Positions 1 through 6,587 of a stretch of 29,241 nt of DNA are shown in pieces. A program made the position numbers and the translations under genes. Numbering within the stretch: the first letter of the stretch is position 1; each line of letters opens with the position of its first letter. A model generated the notes under the pieces. The model was not told where the DNA came from. It made no database searches and saw only the letters and a program-made list of their open reading frames with translations. The stretch is from Methylococcus sp. UBA6136 (GTDB taxonomy: Bacteria > Pseudomonadota > Gammaproteobacteria > Methylococcales > Methylococcaceae), in NCBI GenBank assembly GCA_002423305.1, contig DIVI01000212.1:1-29241 (forward strand), in the 5' to 3' direction.

Positions 1-2
1 AG

Positions 3-49
3 CGGAGTCGAAGCAGGGCAGCGCTCCCACGGGGGCTCGCTCGTGGGAG
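3..49. repeat. REP-like palindromic repeat, copy 1
   Basis: A perfect 8-bp inverted repeat, CTCCCACG at 24-31 and CGTGGGAG at 42-49, encloses a 10-base loop. It is preceded by a 25-bp segment (3-27) that recurs at 896-920 with two mismatches. On the minus strand it reads GTGGGAGCGCTGCC, which resembles the extragenic palindromes (REP/REPIN) common in gammaproteobacteria. It lies outside any coding region, downstream of the antitoxin gene. The REP assignment rests on pattern only; no REP-associated transposase (RAYT) is visible here. Confidence 0.6.
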
Positions 50-146
50 GCTTGCCCCCAAGCCGATGCGGGGTTGATGGGGGCTCCAGGGGCGGGGCTG
101 TGAGGTTTCACCCGAATGCGGTGACAGTCTCCCCCTATGGGACCGG

Positions 147-443
147 CTATGCCGCTTCCAGTTCTTTCATCAGTTCCGGGTGACTATGTATGAGCCGCAT
201 CAGACACAGCACGCCTCCCGGCGGAGTGAACCGGCCTTGCTCCCAGTCGCGCAAGGTGGCCACGGGGGTATTGATGCGATCGGCAAATGCCTGCTGCGAG
301 AGCCCGGTTTTGCCGCGGGCCGATCGCACCCACATCTGCTCGGCGGTGGTAATACGGCCTTGGCCGGCCATGGCCTCTTTCAATCCTTGCTCAAGCTCAG
401 CCATGAAGTCTTTTATTTCGGGATCGTTGCGGGTATCAGACAT
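147..443 (-). CDS. HTH (XRE/HigA-like) antitoxin
   Basis: This 98-residue protein is the likely antitoxin of a type II toxin-antitoxin pair; it should bind the toxin and repress the shared promoter. After an acidic N-terminus, the region from about residue 38 to 75 reads as an HTH_3 domain, with GLSQQAFADRI as the first helices and ATLRDWEQGR as the recognition helix and its flank. Its ATG lies inside the end of the upstream toxin gene (8-base overlap), so the pair is translationally coupled. The toxin-first order is that of higBA and of RelE/NadS-type loci rather than relBE. A solitary XRE regulator is possible but unlikely given the overlap. Confidence 0.87.
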   Translation of the reverse strand: MSDTRNDPEIKDFMAELEQGLKEAMAGQGRITTAEQMWVRSARGKTGLSQQAFADRINTPVATLRDWEQGRFTPPGGVLCLMRLIHSHPELMKELEAA

Positions 444-747
444 CGTAAAGCTCCCTTAGTCGTTTCAGAAAGTGGATGGGAAGGTTGTCAAATTTAGCCT
501 TGGTGTAGGCGATCAGCAAAACCACCTGGCCTTCGGTATTACGGTGAAAGTAGATCACCCATGCCCCGCCCCGCTTGCCATGACCGGACGCCGCCCAGCG
601 CACCTTGCGCAAACCGCGCGTACCCGGCATAAGGTCACCGACCTCGGGATGCTCAGCGATAAATGCAATAAATTCCTCGGCTTCATCCGTTGTCCAGATG
701 CTCGCAATGCTGTTTAGATAGGTCGGGGTTTCGATGACTGTGCGCAT
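436..747 (-). CDS. RelE/HigB-family toxin
   Basis: This 103-residue protein matches the RelE/ParE toxin superfamily, whose HigB/RelE members cleave ribosome-bound mRNA. The family core is clear: GLRKVRWAASGHGKRGGAWV followed by IYFH, then VVLLIAYTKAKFDNL. The basic residues K, R, H and K in the RKVRWAASGHGKRGG segment are where RelE-like enzymes place catalytic or RNA-contacting side chains. I start at the ATG at 747 rather than the ATG at 783, because MRTVIETPTY matches the usual N-terminus and palindromes that suit an operator lie just upstream. The stop overlaps the antitoxin start. I see no frameshift, so the module looks intact. Confidence 0.87.
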   Translation of the reverse strand: MRTVIETPTYLNSIASIWTTDEAEEFIAFIAEHPEVGDLMPGTRGLRKVRWAASGHGKRGGAWVIYFHRNTEGQVVLLIAYTKAKFDNLPIHFLKRLRELYDV

Positions 748-779
748 GCGCGGGCATTGTACGGGAATCCCGCATGCCC
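742..779. promoter_or_regulatory. Palindromes at the toxin-antitoxin promoter
   Basis: Three inverted repeats cluster at the toxin start: GCGCATGCGC (742-751, perfect 10-bp palindrome spanning the start codon), CGGGA-A-TCCCG (762-772), and GGGCAT/ATGCCC (752-757 with 774-779). Type II antitoxins usually autoregulate through such dyads directly upstream of the operon. Use as an operator is inferred. Confidence 0.4.
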
Positions 780-850
780 TCAAGTTTAATTGATTCAGAT
801 GTCGATATTGTGAGCGACACGGGAGCGGAGACTGGTCTGGTTTGTGCCGG

Positions 851-930
851 GGTTAGGCTCCGCTCGCGCTGGGGGCAGCGCTCCCACGGGGGGGGCGGAG
901 TCGAAACAAGGCAGCGCTCCTGAGGGGCTT
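851..930. repeat. REP-like repeat, copy 2
   Basis: This stretch lies between the toxin-antitoxin promoter and the DUF2490 gene. It carries the same modules as copy 1: CGGAGTCGAA-CA-GGCAGCGCTCC (896-920, two mismatches to 3-27), and GGCAGCGCTCCCACGGGGG at 874-892, which matches the core of copy 1 (17-35). It also holds a G-run at 888-895. The two copies are in the same orientation about 890 bp apart and bracket the toxin-antitoxin module. The rest of the 784-933 gap shows no gene. Confidence 0.6.
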
Positions 931-933
931 GGT

Positions 934-1695
934 CTAATTCGGGACGTCGACGTAGAGGTTGAGCGATAGGAGGTGGAAATCCCGGTCGTAGTTGAGGTCG
1001 CGGTTGATGTATTGGTTCATGTAGCCGACTTCGGCCCGCAAGGATGAGTCGATCTTGTAGCCGACCCCGACAAATACGCGATTCTGGTCGAACCCGGCGA
1101 CGGGCCCCCAATCCACGGTGTTGGCGTTGATGAAGAGTTCGTTGCTCCCCACCAGCGACCATTCCTTATTCAGGGGGTGGGAGAACCTGACCATTTCGCG
1201 AAACCGCACCGCGGTGCCGCTGCCAATATTGACCGTCCGCTGCTCAAGGCGGGATCGCAGCTGAAGGTCTCCGGCGGAGGTGGGCAGCGCATAGGTGTGC
1301 TGCTCCCAGACGCGGTTTTCGTTGGTCGGCTCCCGACTCAGCGGGGGGATGGCGTAGGCGAAGGCGTAACCCAGGTGTACCGAGTGGCTGGCATTGAACC
1401 GGTAGCCGATGGCATCATGGGTAACGACGCTGCTGACCTGATAGCCCTGCCCTTCTGGTGGAAAGGGTCTGCCTTGCTCGGTGGTTCGCAAGGAGACATC
1501 GCCGTAGTAGATCCAGGGCGAATCTTTGGCAAAGCGACCACTGACGATCACATTGGCCCAGGTTCCGAACAGTTGCTCGGTGCCCTCGATCCCGTCGACC
1601 TCCGCTGACACCTGATGGCTGGCGAGCGAGGTGACGAGAAACATGAGCCCTGAAAGGGGACGCAAGACGATCCTGCGAAAGGTCAAGCTAAACAT
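934..1695 (-). CDS. DUF2490 family outer-membrane protein
   Basis: This 253-residue protein starts with a signal peptide (basic MFSLTFRRIVLR, a hydrophobic stretch, then SHQVSA as a likely cleavage site near residue 31). The mature part has alternating strands rich in aromatics, for example QLFGTWANVIVSGRF, SRLEQRTVNIGS, GPVAGFDQNRVFVGVGYKI, and the C-terminal YDRDFHLLSLNLYVDV. This is the pattern of DUF2490, a predicted beta-barrel family of unknown function. The closing RVFVGVGYKID...AEVGYMNQYINR pattern is characteristic of the family. It is transcribed away from the toxin-antitoxin locus and downstream of safE-like, with an 82-bp gap, so it could be a second gene of that unit. No substrate can be named. 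Confidence 0.75.
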   Translation of the reverse strand: MFSLTFRRIVLRPLSGLMFLVTSLASHQVSAEVDGIEGTEQLFGTWANVIVSGRFAKDSPWIYYGDVSLRTTEQGRPFPPEGQGYQVSSVVTHDAIGYRFNASHSVHLGYAFAYAIPPLSREPTNENRVWEQHTYALPTSAGDLQLRSRLEQRTVNIGSGTAVRFREMVRFSHPLNKEWSLVGSNELFINANTVDWGPVAGFDQNRVFVGVGYKIDSSLRAEVGYMNQYINRDLNYDRDFHLLSLNLYVDVPN

Positions 1696-1701
1696 CGTTA
1701 T

Positions 1702-1727
1702 TCGGTCAAACGGTTGGATCGGTCAAA
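1702..1727. repeat. Tandem 9-bp direct repeat upstream of the DUF2490 gene
   Basis: TCGGTCAAA occurs at 1702-1710 and again at 1719-1727, a 17-bp period, 7 bp upstream of the DUF2490 start codon. On the coding (minus) strand this is TTTGACCGA twice. It may be a regulator site or overlapping -35-like elements (TTGACC); no convincing -10 goes with it. Confidence 0.35.
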
Positions 1728-1777
1728 AGTACCACACGCTGAGGAGCCAAACGCGGTCCTGATTGATTACGCCACCT

Positions 1778-2875
1778 TTAATGATCACCATGTCCGCCCG
1801 GGTGCTGGGATACGCCTTGCATGATCACCTGCCATTGCTGACGGAGGGTCTCGGTATCAAAGCCTGAATCGGTGAGTTTCAGGCCCTTGTTGGTCATCAT
1901 CAGCCCCATCAACAGGACCAATACTCCCGAGACCCGCAGCAGCTCATTCATCATCCGATGCGAGAGCAGATGGGCAAAAAACCCGAAGGTCAGCAGCGGG
2001 CCCAGTGTGCCGAGGCAGAAAAACATCAGCAGCAAGGCGCCCTCGCGCGGGCTACCAGTGCCGGCAGCCATGATGTACATGGCCTGCAGCGGGCCGCAGC
2101 CGAGCAGGAAACCGGTCAAAAGACCGGTGAGCAGTGGCTTCGGCTGCCTGCGCATGCCGGCTTGCACACCCTGCATTATGGACTTGGGGAAAACCCAGTT
2201 CAGCCATGATGGGCCACTGAAAAGATCCAGCATCCTCAAGCCGTACAGCACCAGAAACACACCGGCCGCGACCGCAACGACACCGCGCATGAATGGCGTA
2301 ATGGTGATGAGCGCCCCCAACAAACCAAAGGCGGCGCCCAGCACGCTGTAGGAAACGGTTTTGCCCAAGGCATATTCCAGGTGGGCGAGCGCCCTGCCCG
2401 CCCGACTTCTGCCGGCCGAGGCCGTAGCGTAGGACACCACAAAACTGCCGCACATGCCGATGCAATGGAAGCCGGTCAGGAAACCCACCAGCAATATCAT
2501 GGAATAGCCCACCTGCGGGTCATTCATCTGCATCATGACGCCGGGCATGAGGCTCTTGCCCCAGAAAACGACCCCGCCGATAACCGCAAACAAGGCCAGC
2601 GTTTTGATTGCTTTCGCCAACCAGGGCCCAATCGGTGATTGCGCTGCGGAGGCTGCACCCCCGAAGGTCACGGCGTAGCCCTTGTCCTCAATCGCCCTGA
2701 TGATCTGGCTCAATCTCACCTGGGCCTCATCAAAGCGCACATCCACCCAGGCGCCCGAATGATTGGCCTTGGCGGACAACACGCCGGGGAGGGTCTTCAG
2801 CGTGTCTTCAATAATGGTCTCGCAACCAACACAGCGCATGCCGATGATAGGCAGATGTTCATTTTTAAGCGTCAT
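1778..2875 (-). CDS. HMA domain fused to SafE/DsbD-like membrane protein
   Basis: This 365-residue protein has two parts. Residues 1-70 form a heavy-metal-associated ferredoxin-like domain with GMRCVGC, the CxxC soft-metal site. Residues about 85-345 are a polytopic membrane domain of the sulfite exporter TauE/SafE group (COG2836, DsbD_2-like), with the family signature LTGFHCIGMCGSFVVSYA and a second related segment LTGFLLGCGPLQAMYIMAAG. The paired Cys/Gly/Pro segments resemble the electron-carrying cysteines of DsbD/CcdA. Fusion proteins of this kind often sit near terminal oxidase or copper genes. Roles could be sulfite export, copper handling or thiol electron transfer for oxidase assembly; the sequence does not decide. 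The C-terminus is His-rich (PGGHGDH). It lies downstream of the cyd operon on the same strand. Confidence 0.82.
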   Translation of the reverse strand: MTLKNEHLPIIGMRCVGCETIIEDTLKTLPGVLSAKANHSGAWVDVRFDEAQVRLSQIIRAIEDKGYAVTFGGAASAAQSPIGPWLAKAIKTLALFAVIGGVVFWGKSLMPGVMMQMNDPQVGYSMILLVGFLTGFHCIGMCGSFVVSYATASAGRSRAGRALAHLEYALGKTVSYSVLGAAFGLLGALITITPFMRGVVAVAAGVFLVLYGLRMLDLFSGPSWLNWVFPKSIMQGVQAGMRRQPKPLLTGLLTGFLLGCGPLQAMYIMAAGTGSPREGALLLMFFCLGTLGPLLTFGFFAHLLSHRMMNELLRVSGVLVLLMGLMMTNKGLKLTDSGFDTETLRQQWQVIMQGVSQHPGGHGDH

Positions 2876-2933
2876 GGTCAGAACTCGTCAGATAAAACGA
2901 AGACAAGCCGGCAAGGCCGGGCCCATGGGGGAA

Positions 2934-3131
2934 TCAAGGAGGATCGGCTACGACTGCGTTTGCCGGGCATCCAAAGTACGGCAGGCCGCAATGGGCAATG
3001 GATACATAGGGCCCGCGGTCAAATATGACGATTTCCCACTGTTCGCAGAGCCGGCGGGGCCGGGTTGCGCAGGAGGCACCGCCCGCGAAGCCCCCGATGA
3101 CCAGAATACGTTTGGGTTTGGGGGCAGACAT
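2934..3131 (-). pseudogene. Fragment of a CoA-disulfide reductase-like flavoprotein
   Basis: The 65-codon reading frame encodes only the N-terminus of a class of FAD/NAD(P)-dependent pyridine nucleotide-disulfide oxidoreductases (CoA-disulfide/persulfide reductase group). Visible are the FAD Rossmann fingerprint (KRILVIGGFAGGASC, cf. the family GGVAGGAS), RRLCEQWEIVIFDRGPYVS, and the motif around the redox cysteine (AHCGLPYFG, cf. the family NCGLPY). After GLPYFG the similarity stops and the frame ends in a short unrelated tail, whereas intact proteins run to roughly 450-550 residues. It starts 22 bp after cydX, suggesting that a full gene was once the last member of the cyd operon and lost its 3' part. 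A short functional peptide is very unlikely. Confidence 0.72.
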
Positions 3132-3153
3132 GGGCGGCTTAGGTTGGAGAGGG

Positions 3154-3297
3154 TTAACTATCCGTCTTCTTCATCGTGTCACAGGATTGATCGATTCCGT
3201 GCGTATCGATATCGCAGACCGACTCGAGCCACATAGCATTGATGACTGCGAAGGCGGCGGCAAAGCCGACGCCGAGTATCCAGGCGAAGTACCACAT
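3154..3297 (-). CDS. cydX: Cytochrome bd oxidase small subunit CydX
   Basis: This 47-codon gene begins MWYFAWILGVGFAAAFAVIN and continues AMWLES, the unmistakable N-terminus of CydX (YbgT family): a single membrane helix with the conserved W-F-A-W-LG and N-x-W-x-E pattern. CydX binds CydA and stabilises the heme b595/d site of bd-I oxidase. The ATG at 3297 is preceded by AGGAG at good spacing and lies 20 bp after the cydB stop. The protein is longer than the usual 37 or so residues; its periplasmic or cytoplasmic tail adds two cysteines (positions 28 and 39) and ends KKTDS. Position downstream of cydB is the standard one. Confidence 0.93.
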   Translation of the reverse strand: MWYFAWILGVGFAAAFAVINAMWLESVCDIDTHGIDQSCDTMKKTDS

Positions 3298-3317
3298 CGT
3301 TCTAACTCCTGATCAGT

Positions 3318-4460
3318 TCAATAAAGCGTGTGTGAATCCTGAAGGACGGTTTTTTCCGTAATACTGCCCCAGATGATCTTGTAGACCCAGCGGGTATAGA
3401 GCAGCACGATCGGCAGAAATACCACGGTGATCCAGAATGCGATCAGCAGGGTCTTGTGGCTGGAACTGGCGTCCCACAGGGTCAGACTGGAATTCGGGTC
3501 GGTCGTGGAAATGAGCAGAAAGGGGAACAAACCAAACCCAACGCTTAGCAGGGCCCCGACGATACCCAGGGAACTGAACAGGAAAGCATCCCGGTCCGAG
3601 GCGGAACCCTTGCCCAGCAACCAGGCCATCAGCATGCCCGCAAAGGCAGCGATCGGGGCACCGAACATCCAGGGATTTTTAAGGAAATGGCCAAACCAGC
3701 CCGGCCCGTGGCTCGTCACAACCTTGTTCAAGGGGTTGGAGGGGGCCGCCTTGCCCGCCATGGTGGTGATCTCAGGCCGATCTATACCGACATTGAGCCA
3801 GACTATGGCCAAGGCCACACCGATCATAAGCACAGGACCCAACACCGCAACCGCCTGACGGGCCCGGTCCCGAATCTCGCCCCGGGTGCGCCACTTCAGA
3901 AAAAGAGCGCCATGGAAGGTGGTGAGCACCAGCCCAATGACCCCGCAGAGCAAGGCGAATGGATTAAGCAGACCCCAGAAGGATCCGTCATACATGGGAC
4001 GCAGGTCCTGATCCAGATGGAACGGCAGGCCGATCAGCAAATTACCAATCAAGACGCCCAGCAGAACGGGCGGCAGGGTTCCACCGATGAACAGGCACCA
4101 GTCCCAGGTATTGCGCCAGCGCGGATCCTCGATCTTGCTGCGGTAATCAAACCCCGCCGGCCGGAAAAACAGGGCAAACAGCACCAGCATCATGGCAACA
4201 TACAGCCCGGAAAACAGGGTGGCATACACCGCTGGCCAAATGGCGAAAATGGCTCCACCCAGAAGGACCAGCCACACCTGGTTACCTTCCCAGGTGGCTC
4301 CCACCGTATTAATGATGACGCGACGCTCGATATCGGTCTTGCCCACAAAGGGCAGCAGCGTGCCAATCCCGAAATCAAAGCCTTCGGTCAGGGCGAAGGC
4401 AATCGCCACCACGCCGATAAAGACCCACCAGATGAGGCGGATGGTTTCGTAGTCAAACAT
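3318..4460 (-). CDS. cydB: Cytochrome bd ubiquinol oxidase subunit II
   Basis: This 380-residue integral membrane protein is the CydB subunit, partner of CydA in the quinol:O2 oxidoreductase. The start MFDYETIRLIWWVFIGVVAI matches CydB, as do FALTEGFDFGIGTLLPFVG, the WEGNQVWLVLLGGAIFAIWP block near residue 57, and SSSHKTLLIAFWITVVFLPIV near the C-terminus. About eight or nine membrane segments are seen. Full length is typical of bd-I (about 379 residues). It follows cydA after 56 bp. In E. coli the related subunit carries structural quinone and contributes to the oxygen channel; here no deviating residue was noted. Confidence 0.96.
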   Translation of the reverse strand: MFDYETIRLIWWVFIGVVAIAFALTEGFDFGIGTLLPFVGKTDIERRVIINTVGATWEGNQVWLVLLGGAIFAIWPAVYATLFSGLYVAMMLVLFALFFRPAGFDYRSKIEDPRWRNTWDWCLFIGGTLPPVLLGVLIGNLLIGLPFHLDQDLRPMYDGSFWGLLNPFALLCGVIGLVLTTFHGALFLKWRTRGEIRDRARQAVAVLGPVLMIGVALAIVWLNVGIDRPEITTMAGKAAPSNPLNKVVTSHGPGWFGHFLKNPWMFGAPIAAFAGMLMAWLLGKGSASDRDAFLFSSLGIVGALLSVGFGLFPFLLISTTDPNSSLTLWDASSSHKTLLIAFWITVVFLPIVLLYTRWVYKIIWGSITEKTVLQDSHTLY

Positions 4461-4516
4461 GGTGGCTCCGGGTTGATGCTGTTAAATAAGACTGTTCCTT
4501 CACGGTCATCGGGAGA

Positions 4517-6088
4517 TCAAGTGGCATGTGAAGGCACTCCCTTGGTTTCGTGACAATAACGACCCGTATGCAGGCTGCTAGGGCCGAGCTTGACGTACTT
4601 GATCATCAGGTAGAGCTCGATCACCAGCAACACGGTGTAGAAAATCAGGAAGCCGGCCAGACTGAACCAGAGTTGACCCCCGGTCAGATTGGACACGCTC
4701 ATGTGTGTCGGCAGGATGCCGGAAATCGTCCATGGCTGACGGCCATATTCGGCCACAAACCAGCCTGTTTCGGCAGCGATCCAGGGCAGCGGTATGGCCC
4801 AGACGGCCATGCGCATGAGCCAACGCTTCTGGTCGGCAATCCGGGTGGCGCAGTAGTAGAAGGCCATGCCGAAGATGAAGAGCATGGTGAACCCGCTAGC
4901 GACCATGACTCGGAAGGTCCAGAACAGGGGTGCCACCTTGGGGAGGCTGTCATTGGCGGCCTTTTCGATCATGCCCTCGTCGGCATCCACCACCTTGGAG
5001 GTATATTTCTTGAGCAGCAACCCGTAGCCCAGATCTTCCTTGTAGGCGTCAAATGCCTGCCGCGTCTCGGGACTCTTGTCGCCCGTCCTCAGCTTCTGGA
5101 GTTCATCGTAAGCCAACATGCCACGACGAATACGCTTGACGTTATCAGCGCGCAATTCCTTGAGACCCTTGACTGGCTCATCGATAGAACGAGTGGCGAT
5201 CAGACCCAGCAACCAGGGGAATTTGACGGCATAGTCCGTCCGCTCTGTTTCCTGGTTGGGCAGACCGACCAGCGTGAAACTCGCGGGCGCTTCTTCGGTT
5301 TCCCATTCTGCCTCGATCGCGGCCAGCTTGACCTTCTGGACCTCACCCGAGGTATACCCGCTTTCATCTCCCAGCACGATGACCGAGAGAATCGACGCCA
5401 GGCCGAAGGCCGAGGCAATCGAGAATGAACGGCGAGCAAAACCGATATCGCGCCCATTGAGCAAATACCAGGAACTGATGCCCAACACAAACATGGACCC
5501 TGTCACATACCCCGCCGCCACGGTATGCACGAACTTTACCTGAGCAACGGGATTGAAAAAGATATCGGCGAAGCTGGTCATCTCCATGCGGAGGGTTTCG
5601 TAATTGAATTCAGCGCCCACCGGGTGTTGCATCCAGCCGTTGGCGATCAGAATCCACAGGGCGGACAGGCTGGTGCCGAGTGCCAGCAACCAGGTGACCG
5701 TCAGATGCTGGACCTTTGTGAGCTTGTCCCAGCCAAAGAAGAACAGCCCAACGAAAGTCGACTCCAGAAAGAAGGCCATCCAGCCCTCACTGGCCAGAAT
5801 GGGACCAAAGATATCCCCCACGTAATGGGAGTAATAGGCCCAATTGGTGCCGAACTGAAATTCGAGCGTCAGCCCGGTGGTGACACCCATGGCAAAATTG
5901 ATCCCGAACAGCTTGCCCCAGTAGCGAGTCATGTCCTTGTAGACCTCTTTGCCGGTCATGACATAGACCGATTCCATGATGGCGAGGATGAAGGTCATCC
6001 CCAGGGTCAAGGGCACGAACAGAAAGTGATAAAGCGCCGTCATGCCAAACTGCAGACGGGATAACGAGACGATGTCATCACCGGACAT
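4517..6088 (-). CDS. cydA: Cytochrome bd ubiquinol oxidase subunit I
   Basis: This 523-residue subunit carries the three hemes and the quinol-oxidising Q-loop of cytochrome bd. I start at the ATG at 6088 (MSGDDIVSLSRLQFGMTALYHF), preceded by GGAGA, instead of the upstream in-frame start at 6193. His21 corresponds to the heme b595 ligand (E. coli His19); the KFVHTVAAGY segment holds the heme b558 His, and FRVMVASGF the heme b558 Met. The quinol site is present as GEVQKVKLAAIEAEWETEEA. The loop then continues through GLKELRADNVKRI and DLGYGLLLKKYTSKV, the long-Q-loop form typical of proteobacterial bd-I. Its start overlaps the end of cydP by 11 bases. Cytochrome bd has high O2 affinity and in E. 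coli withstands sulfide, which suits a neighbour of sqr. Confidence 0.97.
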   Translation of the reverse strand: MSGDDIVSLSRLQFGMTALYHFLFVPLTLGMTFILAIMESVYVMTGKEVYKDMTRYWGKLFGINFAMGVTTGLTLEFQFGTNWAYYSHYVGDIFGPILASEGWMAFFLESTFVGLFFFGWDKLTKVQHLTVTWLLALGTSLSALWILIANGWMQHPVGAEFNYETLRMEMTSFADIFFNPVAQVKFVHTVAAGYVTGSMFVLGISSWYLLNGRDIGFARRSFSIASAFGLASILSVIVLGDESGYTSGEVQKVKLAAIEAEWETEEAPASFTLVGLPNQETERTDYAVKFPWLLGLIATRSIDEPVKGLKELRADNVKRIRRGMLAYDELQKLRTGDKSPETRQAFDAYKEDLGYGLLLKKYTSKVVDADEGMIEKAANDSLPKVAPLFWTFRVMVASGFTMLFIFGMAFYYCATRIADQKRWLMRMAVWAIPLPWIAAETGWFVAEYGRQPWTISGILPTHMSVSNLTGGQLWFSLAGFLIFYTVLLVIELYLMIKYVKLGPSSLHTGRYCHETKGVPSHAT

Positions 6089-6284
6089 GGGTGTTCTCCA
6101 AAGGGCTATGGGGGGGTTCTGTGGAGCCTGCCGTCGCGGGGAGCTGGAATTGCTCCGCGATATCAGGCTGGGGTGCGGCTTTCTTTCCGCCATATCGAAA
6201 AATCACAAACCACAGCGCCACCAGAAGAATGACCTTCAGCACCAGGGCGGCGGTCAGTTCAAAACGAAGGGTTCCGGTGTTCAA
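6078..6284 (-). CDS. cydP: Cytochrome oxidase putative small subunit CydP
   Basis: This 68-residue protein has one hydrophobic helix (residues about 12-30, TAALVLKVILLVALWFVIF) followed by a basic-to-polar tail (RYGGKK, then proline-rich). A small single-helix gene of this type directly before cydA is annotated in many proteobacteria as CydP, a putative oxidase subunit. The start codon is TTG at 6284; no in-frame ATG exists upstream before the promoter, and a weak GAG element lies about 9 bases upstream. Its last 11 bases overlap cydA, so it should be co-translated. The function is inferred from position and hydrophobic profile, since such short proteins diverge quickly. Confidence 0.72.
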   Translation of the reverse strand: MNTGTLRFELTAALVLKVILLVALWFVIFRYGGKKAAPQPDIAEQFQLPATAGSTEPPHSPLENTHVR

Positions 6285-6587
6285 TGGTTCAATCTCATGA
6301 GACTCAATATCGTGGCCGGGAGGCTTGCCGGGCGTAGTCTATAAGAAAAACCTTATCACATGAAACGGCCCTTGCAGAGTGATTGAGTTACTGAAAGTCC
6401 AGCCCGCCTCATACATGCTTGGCCAGAACCCCCAAAGTTTAGAAAACATTCAACCAGAAAATGAGCCGAGATAAGCGGTGAGCAGGCCGCCCTTTCATTG
6501 ACAGAAGTAGACAACCGGCCGACCATAGCCGACGATTCATGCCACCCAAGGCCCGTGCGGCCACTGTGGTCACTGCCGGAGTCCACT
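6285..6587. promoter_or_regulatory. Divergent intergenic region, cydP / Crp-Fnr regulator
   Basis: This 303-bp non-coding stretch lies between the divergent cyd operon and the regulator gene. On the minus strand a -10-like TATAGA (6338-6343) overlaps a 16-bp dyad (6341-6356); the -35 (GTTTCA at 6361-6366) is poor, as expected of an activated or weak promoter. Upstream of the regulator the sequence is AT-richer (around 6430-6475) without a convincing promoter pair. No canonical FNR box (TTGAT-N4-ATCAA) or Crp site was seen. Confidence 0.5.
6341..6356. promoter_or_regulatory. Candidate operator dyad, cyd promoter
   Basis: ATAAGAAAAACCTTAT is an interrupted palindrome with half-sites ATAAG and CTTAT separated by 6 bases, the geometry used by Crp/Fnr-family dimers. 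It overlaps the predicted -10 of cydP. A sister copy with 13 of 16 identical bases lies at 7343-7358 in the tolC promoter. The regulator gene at 6588 sits between the two. Confidence 0.5.

Noticed and set aside
2901..2925. Hairpin CCGGC-AAG-GCCGG downstream of the cyd operon as a terminator
   Set aside because: Stem is only 5 bp and the following T-run on the minus strand is interrupted and offset, so it is too weak to call.
3687..4553. 288-residue frame antisense to cydB
   Set aside because: Hydrophilic, His/Gln-rich translation typical of an antisense shadow; cydB on the other strand is unambiguous.
6360..6400. FNR/ANR box upstream of cydP
   Set aside because: Segments such as TGATTGAGTTACT resemble one half-site only; no TTGAT-N4-ATCAA dyad is present.
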